A stretch of 64,000 nucleotides of DNA from Pseudomonas oryzicola (GTDB lineage: Bacteria; Pseudomonadota; Gammaproteobacteria; Pseudomonadales; Pseudomonadaceae). The translations under genes were made by a program, and so were the position numbers. Below, one piece after another: positions 17,236 through 24,311 of this stretch; position 1 is the first letter of the stretch; each line of letters opens with the position of its first letter. Below the pieces are notes generated by a model that saw nothing but the letters and a program-made list of their open reading frames with translations, was not told the DNA's origin and made no database searches. The stretch lies in contig NZ_JABWRZ020000002.1 in assembly GCF_014269185.2 (NCBI RefSeq), positions 558,001-622,000 of the forward strand, written 5' to 3'.

Positions 17236-17847
17236 TCACTTCACCCCGGCGAACGCCACGGCCAGGCCTAGACCGATAAGCGCGACGCCGATCATCCGGT
17301 CGACCAGCTGCTGCTTTGCCAGCAGCGCCTTGCGCAATACCGCATTGGAAAAGAACACCGCCACCAGGCTGAACCAGGCCCAGTGAGCAAACGACATGAA
17401 CCCGCCATAAGCCAAGTCCAGTGCCAGTGAGCTGCCCGGCTGAACCACCTGGGTATAGGCACTGATCACGAACAGCATGGTCTTGGGGTTGAGAGCATTG
17501 GTCAGAAAGCCGGTACGCAGTGCAACCAGCGAACCCGCTTGGCCCGCCTCCCCGTCCACGCTTACCTGGCTGCGGCGGGTCAGCAACCGGTAACCCAGGT
17601 AGATCAGGTAACCCGCCCCGAGCACTTTCATGGCCAGGAACAATGCCGGGCTGTGGCTGATGATCAGGGCAATCCCCAGCACCGTGTACAGCACGTGCAC
17701 CTGCACGCCCAGCGCAATGCCCACGGCGGCAGCCAGCCCGGCCTTGCGGCCCTGTGCATAACTGCTGCGGGTAACCATGGCGAAATCCGCGCCGGGGCTG
17801 ATGACGGCGAGCAGGGTGAACAGGGAGATGGCGATGAGTTCGGTCAT
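17236..17847 (-). CDS. LysE-family amino-acid exporter (RhtB group)
   Basis: Inner-membrane exporter, probably for amino acids or homoserine-lactone-type compounds. 203 residues and six helices. It has the conserved N-terminal SPGADFAMVTRSSYAQGRKAG motif, the GAGYLIYLGYRLL helix 3 and TGFLTNALNPKTMLF in the second half, all standard in LysE/RhtB proteins. A LysR-type regulator is divergently transcribed 182 bp away, the classic lysG-lysE arrangement, so that regulator probably controls this gene. Confidence 0.92.
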   Translation of the reverse strand: MTELIAISLFTLLAVISPGADFAMVTRSSYAQGRKAGLAAAVGIALGVQVHVLYTVLGIALIISHSPALFLAMKVLGAGYLIYLGYRLLTRRSQVSVDGEAGQAGSLVALRTGFLTNALNPKTMLFVISAYTQVVQPGSSLALDLAYGGFMSFAHWAWFSLVAVFFSNAVLRKALLAKQQLVDRMIGVALIGLGLAVAFAGVK

Positions 17848-17967
17848 GACGGGCTCTCGATAGACGATGGAAATGCACAGATGCGTTGATTATCGAGCGC
17901 TTATGAACATGGAAAAATCGATTTAAAGTGAGATGAATCTGCTAGTTTTTCTCACTGATCATAAGGG

Positions 17968-18015
17968 CCTGTGCCGGCCTCTTCGCGGACTTACCCGCGA
18001 ACAGGCCGGCACAGG
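17968..18015. repeat. REP-type inverted repeat between lysE-like and lysR-like genes
   Basis: CCTGTGCCGGCCT pairs with AGGCCGGCACAGG around a core containing CTTCGCGG and CCGCGAA. It ends 15 bp before the LysR start and so would sit in the regulator's leader RNA or control region. Confidence 0.7.
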
Positions 18016-18029
18016 CAAACAGGGACGCC

Positions 18030-18947
18030 ATGAAGCTGCCGCCACTGAACGCCTTCCGCTATTTCGACATCGCCGCGCAGACCGAAAGCTTCGTGGGCGC
18101 AGCCGAGCACCTGCACGTCACCCATGGTGCGGTCAGCCGCCAGGTGCGCCTGCTTGAAGAAAGCCTTGGCGTGGAACTGTTCGAACGCCGCAACCGGGCC
18201 ATTTTCCTGACCCCGGCCGGGCGTGCCTTGCACAGCACTACCCAGGCGATTTTCGAGCAGCTTGAAGGCGCAGTGCAGCGCCTGCAACAACAGGGCCGCG
18301 ATAATGTGCTGGTGCTGTCCTGCGAGCCCACCATCGCCATGCGCTGGCTGATTCCGCGTCTGCCCCGCTTCCACGCTGCCCATCCCGACCTGCAGTTGCA
18401 CCTGGTGGCTGCAGGCGGGCCGTTGGACTTCAGCCGCAGCGGCGTCGACCTGGCGATCCGCCGCGACGACTTCCATTGGGGCAACCAGCTGCATAGCGTG
18501 AAGATTTGTGATGAATGGATCGGCCCGGTGTGCCACCCCACCGCCAACGTGCGGCTCGACCACCAGCGCCTGCTGCACAGCAGCACCCGCCCCGCTGCCT
18601 GGCCCACCTGGCTGCGCCTGAGCGGCCAGCAGGCCCGGCATAGCGAGCGCAGCGACTACGAGCACTTCTACCTGTCGATCCAGGCCGCCAGCGCTGGCCT
18701 GGGCTTGGCCATGGCCTCCGCCCTGATGGTACGCGACGAACTCGACAGCAGGCAGTTGCAAGCCCCCTTCGGTTTTGTGCGCGACGGCTCGGCCTATCAC
18801 CTGCTCAGCCCCCAGCCTTTGCAGGACGACGGCAAGCGCCAGCGCTTCGCCGCCTGGGTGACGGACGAATGCCGCAGTTGCCTGGCTCAGCTGGGCCTGG
18901 TGCAGAACGACGAACCCGAACGGCCGTCACCGCCCCAGGTGCGATAG
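18030..18947 (+). CDS. LysR-type transcriptional regulator (GcvA-like)
   Basis: 305 residues. The N-terminal winged helix-turn-helix at about 5-65 includes FVGAAEHLHVTHGAVSRQVRLLEESLGVELFERR. The effector domain at about 92-295 starts VLSCEPTIAMRWLIPRLPRFHAAHPDLQL and belongs to the GcvA-like subgroup. It is divergent from the LysE-type exporter, its probable target. The 3' end overlaps the convergent M15-peptidase gene by 61 bp, unusual for this otherwise well-spaced region. Confidence 0.92.
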   Translation: MKLPPLNAFRYFDIAAQTESFVGAAEHLHVTHGAVSRQVRLLEESLGVELFERRNRAIFLTPAGRALHSTTQAIFEQLEGAVQRLQQQGRDNVLVLSCEPTIAMRWLIPRLPRFHAAHPDLQLHLVAAGGPLDFSRSGVDLAIRRDDFHWGNQLHSVKICDEWIGPVCHPTANVRLDHQRLLHSSTRPAAWPTWLRLSGQQARHSERSDYEHFYLSIQAASAGLGLAMASALMVRDELDSRQLQAPFGFVRDGSAYHLLSPQPLQDDGKRQRFAAWVTDECRSCLAQLGLVQNDEPERPSPPQVR

Positions 18948-19468
18948 CCTGCGGTATCGATGTGAATGCGCCCGCTCGGGTAGCGCCCAAGCCCCATGTT
19001 CCAGGCCTGGCCGGATTGCTGCCAGAAACGGCATAGCGGGTTGGGGTCGGCCCACGCCGGCAGCAGGATATCCACCGCAAAGGCGCGAGTATGCGCGCTA
19101 CCCACGGCACCCCCCGCGCAGCGGTTGAGGCCTGGGTCACGGTAGGCCGACACCACCTCGAACTGGCGCAGGATGCCTTGTTGGTCGAGCACCTTGATCA
19201 ACGACAGCGTGGCCCGCACTGCCGGCCAGTTGCTCGCAGGCGGCAGCGCAAAAGGCGAAGCCCGGCACAGCCGCCAGTCCGAAGCCGAACGCAGCAACTG
19301 ATGGATCGGCACCACACCATACAGGCGGGCGTCCACCAGCATCTGGCGAAATGGCCGGGTCTGATGGTCCCCGGCCCATTGCGCGAACATCCAGAGGTCA
19401 CGCTCATCGGCCTGCACCGCAGCCCCCAGCATGCCCAGCGCCAGCAGCAACCATCTAGCCCTTTCCAT
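18887..19468 (-). CDS. Exported M15-type peptidase (D,D-carboxypeptidase-like)
   Basis: 193 residues with an N-terminal signal peptide (RWLLLALGMLGAAVQA, cleavage near residue 20). The zinc-ligand pattern of M15 peptidases is present: Ser124-x-His126 ... Asp133 in SAHTRAFAVDI, and His169 in GRIHID. SAYRDPGLNR precedes it, as in the peptidase M15_3/DUF882 group that cleaves peptidoglycan or related cross-links in the periplasm. Start 19468 follows GGGAGAACAGGG; longer frames extend into the divergent gene. The 3' end overlaps the LysR gene tail-to-tail. Confidence 0.8.
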   Translation of the reverse strand: MERARWLLLALGMLGAAVQADERDLWMFAQWAGDHQTRPFRQMLVDARLYGVVPIHQLLRSASDWRLCRASPFALPPASNWPAVRATLSLIKVLDQQGILRQFEVVSAYRDPGLNRCAGGAVGSAHTRAFAVDILLPAWADPNPLCRFWQQSGQAWNMGLGRYPSGRIHIDTAGYRTWGGDGRSGSSFCTRPS

Positions 19469-19535
19469 CCCTGTTCTCCCTGCCCCAGTATGTGCAACGC
19501 TGCCAAACACGGCGGCGCACGACAAGGAGTTAAGC

Positions 19536-20693
19536 ATGCACAAGATTGCCCTACCGGGCCTCATCGCCCTCGCCTTCAGCGGCCTGGCCGCAGCCGACGC
19601 GCACATCGACCTGGGCGACACCCAACGCGTTACCCGCCTGTTCGCCTTCCCCAACAACTGCCACGTCATCTGCTATCGCGACTGGACCCTGGAACAGACC
19701 GTCGAGCACTACCTGACCCAGAGCGTACGGCGCGATGGCCATGCCGATGCCCAGGTAAAGGTCAGCCGCGACAACGACCGCCTGCAGGCGACCATCACCG
19801 GTGTACCCGCCAGCTATGCCAAGCCCCTGCGCAAACTGCTCGACACCGGTGAACTGGCCTACCAGGGCGCCACCCAGCTGAACAAGGACGGCAAATGGTC
19901 CTACGACTGGTACCTGTTCCTGCCGCTGGGCATGGCCCTGCAGAACCGCCGCAGTATCGAGCTGCTGCACTTCCCGCCGGATTACTCGCTGACCCAGGCC
20001 CAGGATTACCTGCGCTCCAACACCACCGACCGCTGGGCCGAGCTGCTGACCTTCAACGGTGTCGACGCCAGCCAGACCCCGGCCTACCAGACCATCATCG
20101 ATATCGCCCCCATCGCCGCACCGGCCAGCGCCGGTGAAACGCTGAAGGACACCTACAGCTACTTCAAGGACTATCAGGTGCGCATGGTCAGCGAGATGAC
20201 CCTGCAGAACCCCGCCAAACCGCTACCGATGGTTGCCTTCGGCGCGCCGGTGCGCAGCTGGATCCAGCAGCAATACGGCCCGCAGGTGAATGTGCTGGGT
20301 CTGGTCACCATCAGCCCGCAAGCCGGGGCCAAGGTGCCGGTACTGGGCGCCAACCACCCCAGTGCCATCTGGTATGCAGCGGACAAGGATAGCCATGGCG
20401 GCAATCAGGACGCAGCCGATGCCGCCGGGCTGAAGATGATGGGGCAGGATCTGACAGCCGCCTGCTGGCAAGCCGGGATGGGGCGCAATCAACGGGCCGA
20501 TGCCAAGCTGACACTGGATGCCTGCGCGACCAAGTGGCAGGTGACACAGAAAAAGCAGACCTGTGAACTGTTCTTCCGCACTGTGCGCAAGTACACGCCG
20601 GAGCAGGCTGCAGCAAAATGCAATACCGCCAGCGTGACCCGAAGCCTGCGCGAACTGGACAAGCCGGTCGAGGCTCAACCGCAGGGTCTGTAA
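19536..20693 (+). CDS. Conserved exported protein of unknown function
   Basis: 385 residues with a signal peptide (HKIALPGLIALAFSGLAAADA). Mature protein begins with AHIDLGDTQ. I recognise no catalytic motif. The N-terminal region has two cysteines close together (NNCHVICYRDW). The C-terminal region has several more (AACWQAG, DACATKW, TCELFF, AKCNTAS), suggesting disulphides in the periplasm or outside. Start 19536 is fixed by AAGGAG. It is divergent from the M15 peptidase with 67 bp between starts, so the two may share control. Function not assignable. Confidence 0.7.
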   Translation: MHKIALPGLIALAFSGLAAADAHIDLGDTQRVTRLFAFPNNCHVICYRDWTLEQTVEHYLTQSVRRDGHADAQVKVSRDNDRLQATITGVPASYAKPLRKLLDTGELAYQGATQLNKDGKWSYDWYLFLPLGMALQNRRSIELLHFPPDYSLTQAQDYLRSNTTDRWAELLTFNGVDASQTPAYQTIIDIAPIAAPASAGETLKDTYSYFKDYQVRMVSEMTLQNPAKPLPMVAFGAPVRSWIQQQYGPQVNVLGLVTISPQAGAKVPVLGANHPSAIWYAADKDSHGGNQDAADAAGLKMMGQDLTAACWQAGMGRNQRADAKLTLDACATKWQVTQKKQTCELFFRTVRKYTPEQAAAKCNTASVTRSLRELDKPVEAQPQGL

Positions 20694-20706
20694 ACGACAT
20701 CCGGTG

Positions 20707-20790
20707 TCTTCGCGAGCACGCTCGCTCCCACAGGTAGCATAAGCCTCAGGCCTTGCACTTCATCTGTGGGAGCGGGCATGCCCGCGAAGG
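20707..20790. repeat. REP pair in inverted orientation (REPIN)
   Basis: Two REP palindromes face each other (about 20707-20733 and 20765-20790, the latter TGTGGGAGCGGGCATGCCCGCGAA), separated by about 30 bp. They lie between the unknown exported protein gene and convergent rimI. Confidence 0.75.
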
Positions 20791-20807
20791 GGGCCGTGCA
20801 GGCCTGC

Positions 20808-21263
20808 TCAGTCTTCGAGCAGGGTACAGGCCATCACCAGCGCATCCTCGCGGCCGCCGGCGATCGGGTAATAGTCGCGACGGCGCCCGATTTCGTTGAA
20901 ACCATAGCGCTCGTACAGGCGATAGGCAGACTGGTTGCTGGCACGCACTTCCAGGAAACACTCGCGACCATTGAGCTGGTAAGCCCGGGCCATCAGGTGT
21001 TCGAGCAGGCGCAGGCCCAGGCCACGGCCCTGGTTTTCCGGCTTGACCGTGATATTGAGCAGGTGCGCCTCGTCGATGATCACGTTGATCACGCCATGCC
21101 CCACCTGCTGCTGGCCGTCGAACATCAGCCAGACTTCGTAGGATTTGAGCGCATCCTGAAAGATCCCACGGGTCCAGGGATGACTGAACGCGGCATATTC
21201 AATTTTAAGTACGGCATCCAGATCCGCCTCGGTCATCGGGCGGAAGCTGATCGAGTCACTCAT
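20808..21263 (-). CDS. rimI: Ribosomal protein bS18 alanine N-acetyltransferase RimI
   Basis: GNAT-fold enzyme that acetylates the N-terminal alanine of ribosomal protein S18 with acetyl-CoA. The 151-residue length is normal. The acetyl-CoA loop is VKPENQGRGLGLRLLEHL. FLEVRASNQSAYRLYERYGFNEIGRRRDYYP is the RimI signature C-terminal region (broken here by conserved LYE..GF). Its start overlaps the stop of the upstream gene by 4 bp (ATGA), so translation is coupled. Confidence 0.95.
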   Translation of the reverse strand: MSDSISFRPMTEADLDAVLKIEYAAFSHPWTRGIFQDALKSYEVWLMFDGQQQVGHGVINVIIDEAHLLNITVKPENQGRGLGLRLLEHLMARAYQLNGRECFLEVRASNQSAYRLYERYGFNEIGRRRDYYPIAGGREDALVMACTLLED

Positions 21264-22078
21264 TCAACGCTCTTCCAGCGCGCCATCAGCTGGCGCATGG
21301 CTTTCCAGACGTCCGCCTTGCGCTGCGGCTCGTCCATCAACAGTTCAAGGCCCGGCAAGGCCCAGGCGTCGCCCAGGCCCTCGAGCGTCAGGGTTTGGTA
21401 ATAGGCGTCGCTGTCGGCATTGGCGGCAAAGCGCAGCGCCGGCAGGCCGACCAGCCACAGGCAGGCGCACGGGGCGTCTTCCAGGCGCGCCTGGACAAAG
21501 CCCTGGACAAAATCGCGCGCGGCCTCCGGGCCCTGGTCCAGGTTGCCGCGCACCAGCAGCGGCCAGCGCACCGGTTCGCCGATGATCTGCGGGGCGTCGG
21601 GCAGGCCGGCGGCGCGCAGCATGTCCTTGAGCAGCAGGTAGGACGGGTCGCGGCTCTGGAACGGCTGGCCGGTGGCCAGTTCCACCAGCAGCAGGCAGCT
21701 GCCGGCGCGCAGCAGCTGCAGCGAGAAGCGCGGGGGCGGCACGGGTGCCGGGCGAGCGGCTGCGACCGGCTCCTCCGCCTCGGCGGCTTTGGCGACCGGT
21801 TTGGGCGCACTGGCCGGGCGCGGTATTTCGATTTTCGGGCGCTCGCCGGAACGCGCCTGCGGGGTGGCGGGCGCTTCGTTGGCGGCTGCGGGCCTGACTT
21901 CGAAATCGAGGTCTTCGACCGGAGCCACCGGCAGCAGCAGCTCGGGCCGCGACGGTGCAGCGAACGGCAGTTCGGCGCGCGGCAGCCAGTGCACCACTTG
22001 CATGGCGGAAAGGTAGGCGCGGCGACGGGGTTCGGTGAGCAAGGGGCGGGGTTCCGAGGGGTGAAGACAAAGGGCCAT
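21260..22078 (-). CDS. Conserved hypothetical protein coupled to rimI
   Basis: About 272 residues. The central part (about 50-125) is a Pro/Ala/Glu-rich low-complexity linker reminiscent of TonB-like spacers. The C-terminal half is globular (FSLQLLRAGSCLLLVELATGQPF ... DAYYQTLTLEGLGDAWALPG), without a motif I can name. ATG 22078 is chosen as the first plausible start. The four-base overlap with rimI and the same partner position in other pseudomonads (from memory) suggest a conserved functional link. No enzymatic role can be given. Confidence 0.75.
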   Translation of the reverse strand: MALCLHPSEPRPLLTEPRRRAYLSAMQVVHWLPRAELPFAAPSRPELLLPVAPVEDLDFEVRPAAANEAPATPQARSGERPKIEIPRPASAPKPVAKAAEAEEPVAAARPAPVPPPRFSLQLLRAGSCLLLVELATGQPFQSRDPSYLLLKDMLRAAGLPDAPQIIGEPVRWPLLVRGNLDQGPEAARDFVQGFVQARLEDAPCACLWLVGLPALRFAANADSDAYYQTLTLEGLGDAWALPGLELLMDEPQRKADVWKAMRQLMARWKSVE

Positions 22079-22137
22079 TCTAACGCCGTTGGCATGCGAG
22101 TGCCGCAACTGGTCGGCGGATTTTTATTGCCTGTACC

Positions 22138-22214
22138 GGCCCTTTCGCGGGCACGCCCGCTCCCACAGGGCCTTGCGCAGTACCTGTGGGAGCGGGCGTG
22201 CCCGCAAAAGGGCC
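22138..22214. repeat. REP pair (REPIN)
   Basis: GGCCCTTTCGCGGGCACGCC... and its near-mirror ending ...GCGTGCCCGCAAAAGGGCC form a long inverted repeat with a roughly 25-bp centre. It lies in the divergent region between the rimI operon and mksF. Confidence 0.8.
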
Positions 22215-22327
22215 AGTGAAACCCTCATCAAAGCAAGGGTGATCCCCCATTACAGACCAAGGGGTGAAAACCTCCCCCCCGGATGCAGTACAATCGCCCC
22301 CTTTTTCTTGGCAACGAGTCGAAGCCA

Positions 22328-23614
22328 ATGATCGAACCCAAGCGCGTCCTGCGCGCCCTAGCCGAACACTGGGCCCTGATCGAGCCGCTGTGCGAGCGTT
22401 TCGACCAGGGCACCCTGAGCCTGGTCGAACTGCGCCAGCATGTTGCCCGTCAGCAGGTCGAGAGCACCCCGCAGGACATCACCCAGCTGCTCGACGTGTG
22501 GATCCGCCTGGACATCCTGGTCCCGGTGGCCAAGAGCCCGAACCGTTTCGAGCTCAACGCGCAGATCCACGACTTCCTCGCCTACCTGCGCCGCGAACAC
22601 CGGCTGGGCCTGTGCCTGGAGATCGAAGCCTACCTGCGCCACCTGGAGCGCCTGGCCGGGCATATCCAGGACGCCTTCGACAACCGCGACAGCGACGACC
22701 TGGCGCGCCAGTTGCGCCTGCTCGACATGCGCGTGCGCGATGTACTTAAGAAGCTCGACAACGACGAACAGGCACTGGTAGCCGTGGCCGAACGGGCCAA
22801 GACCAGCAACCGCCAGATCCCGCTGCGCCAGCGCTATGCCGAAGTACTGGCGACCTGGGACGAGTACGTCGAGCCGATGATCCAGCTGGTCAACGCCGAC
22901 GGCGCCTTCGAGCAGGGCGTGCGCAAGGTCGAGACCGTGCTGCTGAAACTGCTCGGCGAACAGGCGCGCCTGGGCCACCTGGTCGACGACGACATGCTGC
23001 TGCGCACCCACGCGCGCATCCTGGAAATGCAGACCAGCGCCCAGCTGACCCTGCGCCATGCCCGCGAACTGTTGCTGCCGCTGCGTGAAGAAGCCCGCCG
23101 GCACAATGCCGTGACCCGTGGCGCCGCGCTGGCCCTGTCGGTGATCCGGCGCAAGGGCATCGACGCCGTGCCGCAAGCCGCGATGCCGTTGTTCACCCGC
23201 CCGCAAAGCACTTTCCTCGGCAGTGCCAGCCAGGTTGAAGCCTACGTCTACGCCCTGGCTCGCTTCGAGCCCAAGCCGGCGCGTTTCCCCAAGGCCCACA
23301 AGACCCAGTCCGGCGCCCTGCCCCGTGCACCGCGTACGGTCAAGGAAATGGCCGAACGCTGCGAACAGGCCCTACCGCTGCCCGACCTGATGGTCTGGCT
23401 GCTGGAACAGGAACCGGAAAGCGCCACCGACGAGCTGCTGTACTGGTTCTCGCGCCTGTCGCGGGAAAAGCGCTTCAAGCGCGAACGCCTCGACCGCCGC
23501 GAATACACCACCCAGGAACACCTGGTCAGCCTGCGCTCGTTCGCCCTGACCTCCAGCCGCGAAGACGCCACTGCGTCTACCGAAACCAACGCGAGCCCAG
23601 CCCATGCATCTTGA
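22328..23614 (+). CDS. mksF: Condensin MksF (kleisin subunit)
   Basis: Kleisin of the MksBEF condensin, related to MukF and JetA. It bridges the heads of the MksB dimer and binds MksE. The 428-residue protein starts IEPKRVLRALAEHWALIEPLCERFDQG, a winged-helix domain, and continues as a mostly helical chain (about 120-300). It ends with a second winged-helix-like region (ATDELLYWFSRLSREKRF). The start at ATG 22328 fits the family N-terminus. It overlaps mksE by 11 bp, and mksE overlaps mksB by 4 bp, so the three form one tightly coupled operon. Confidence 0.92.
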   Translation: MIEPKRVLRALAEHWALIEPLCERFDQGTLSLVELRQHVARQQVESTPQDITQLLDVWIRLDILVPVAKSPNRFELNAQIHDFLAYLRREHRLGLCLEIEAYLRHLERLAGHIQDAFDNRDSDDLARQLRLLDMRVRDVLKKLDNDEQALVAVAERAKTSNRQIPLRQRYAEVLATWDEYVEPMIQLVNADGAFEQGVRKVETVLLKLLGEQARLGHLVDDDMLLRTHARILEMQTSAQLTLRHARELLLPLREEARRHNAVTRGAALALSVIRRKGIDAVPQAAMPLFTRPQSTFLGSASQVEAYVYALARFEPKPARFPKAHKTQSGALPRAPRTVKEMAERCEQALPLPDLMVWLLEQEPESATDELLYWFSRLSREKRFKRERLDRREYTTQEHLVSLRSFALTSSREDATASTETNASPAHAS

Positions 23615-24311
23615 TCTTTCCGAACTGTCCCAGCTCGCGCCGATCTTCCGCGAGCTGTTCAAAGGCTTCCACGTCAGCCGCCGCGACCCCGAGCTGTACG
23701 CCCAACTGTCCAACTTCCAGGACCAGTACCGCACCCTGTTCAAGGCCCTGGGCTTCGAACTGGTGTGCGACACCCGTGGTTTCTACTACTTCGTGCCGGA
23801 CATGACCGCCGCGCAGGTCAACAAGACCGCGCAGCGCCTGTCGCTGTTCACCTTCATCCTGGTCGAGCACCTGGCCGATCAGGGCCGCGACCCGATGGCG
23901 GTGCTCGATGGCGGCAGCATCGGCCGCGACGAACTGCCGTCGCTGCTGGACAAGTATCGCGACCTGTTCCTGCAGGCCGAAGTGCAGACCGTGGACGAGC
24001 TGGAAGAAAAAATCCTGCGGCGCATGACCCAGCTCGGTTTCGCCTTCGAGGAAGGCGGTATCTACCGCTTCCTGCCGCCGATGCACCGCTTCCTCGACGT
24101 GTGCCTGGCCGTGCAGCAGGACCGCGACCTGGCGGCCACCCTGCACAGCGACCTGCCACTGCCGACCCCGGTGCTGGTCGAGGAAGAAAGCGCCGAAGAA
24201 CTCAACCGCACCGACGACCCGCTCGACCTCAGCCCCTTCGAGGGTGAGGAAAGCGAAGAGGAAGCCCTCGCCCGGGCGATCCGCGAAGAGCAACAGGAGA
24301 TTGACGCATGA
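23604..24311 (+). CDS. mksE: Condensin MksE subunit
   Basis: MukE/JetB-like accessory subunit that binds the kleisin MksF. 235 residues with two winged-helix units: about 5-100 (LAPIFRELFKGFHVSRRD; FELVCDTRGFYYFVPD) and about 110-180 (ELEEKILRRMTQLGFAFEEGGIYRFLPP). A strongly acidic C-terminal tail follows (SEEEALARAIREEQQEIDA), as is usual in this group. It lies between mksF and mksB with overlaps on both sides. Confidence 0.9.
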   Translation: MHLDLSELSQLAPIFRELFKGFHVSRRDPELYAQLSNFQDQYRTLFKALGFELVCDTRGFYYFVPDMTAAQVNKTAQRLSLFTFILVEHLADQGRDPMAVLDGGSIGRDELPSLLDKYRDLFLQAEVQTVDELEEKILRRMTQLGFAFEEGGIYRFLPPMHRFLDVCLAVQQDRDLAATLHSDLPLPTPVLVEEESAEELNRTDDPLDLSPFEGEESEEEALARAIREEQQEIDA

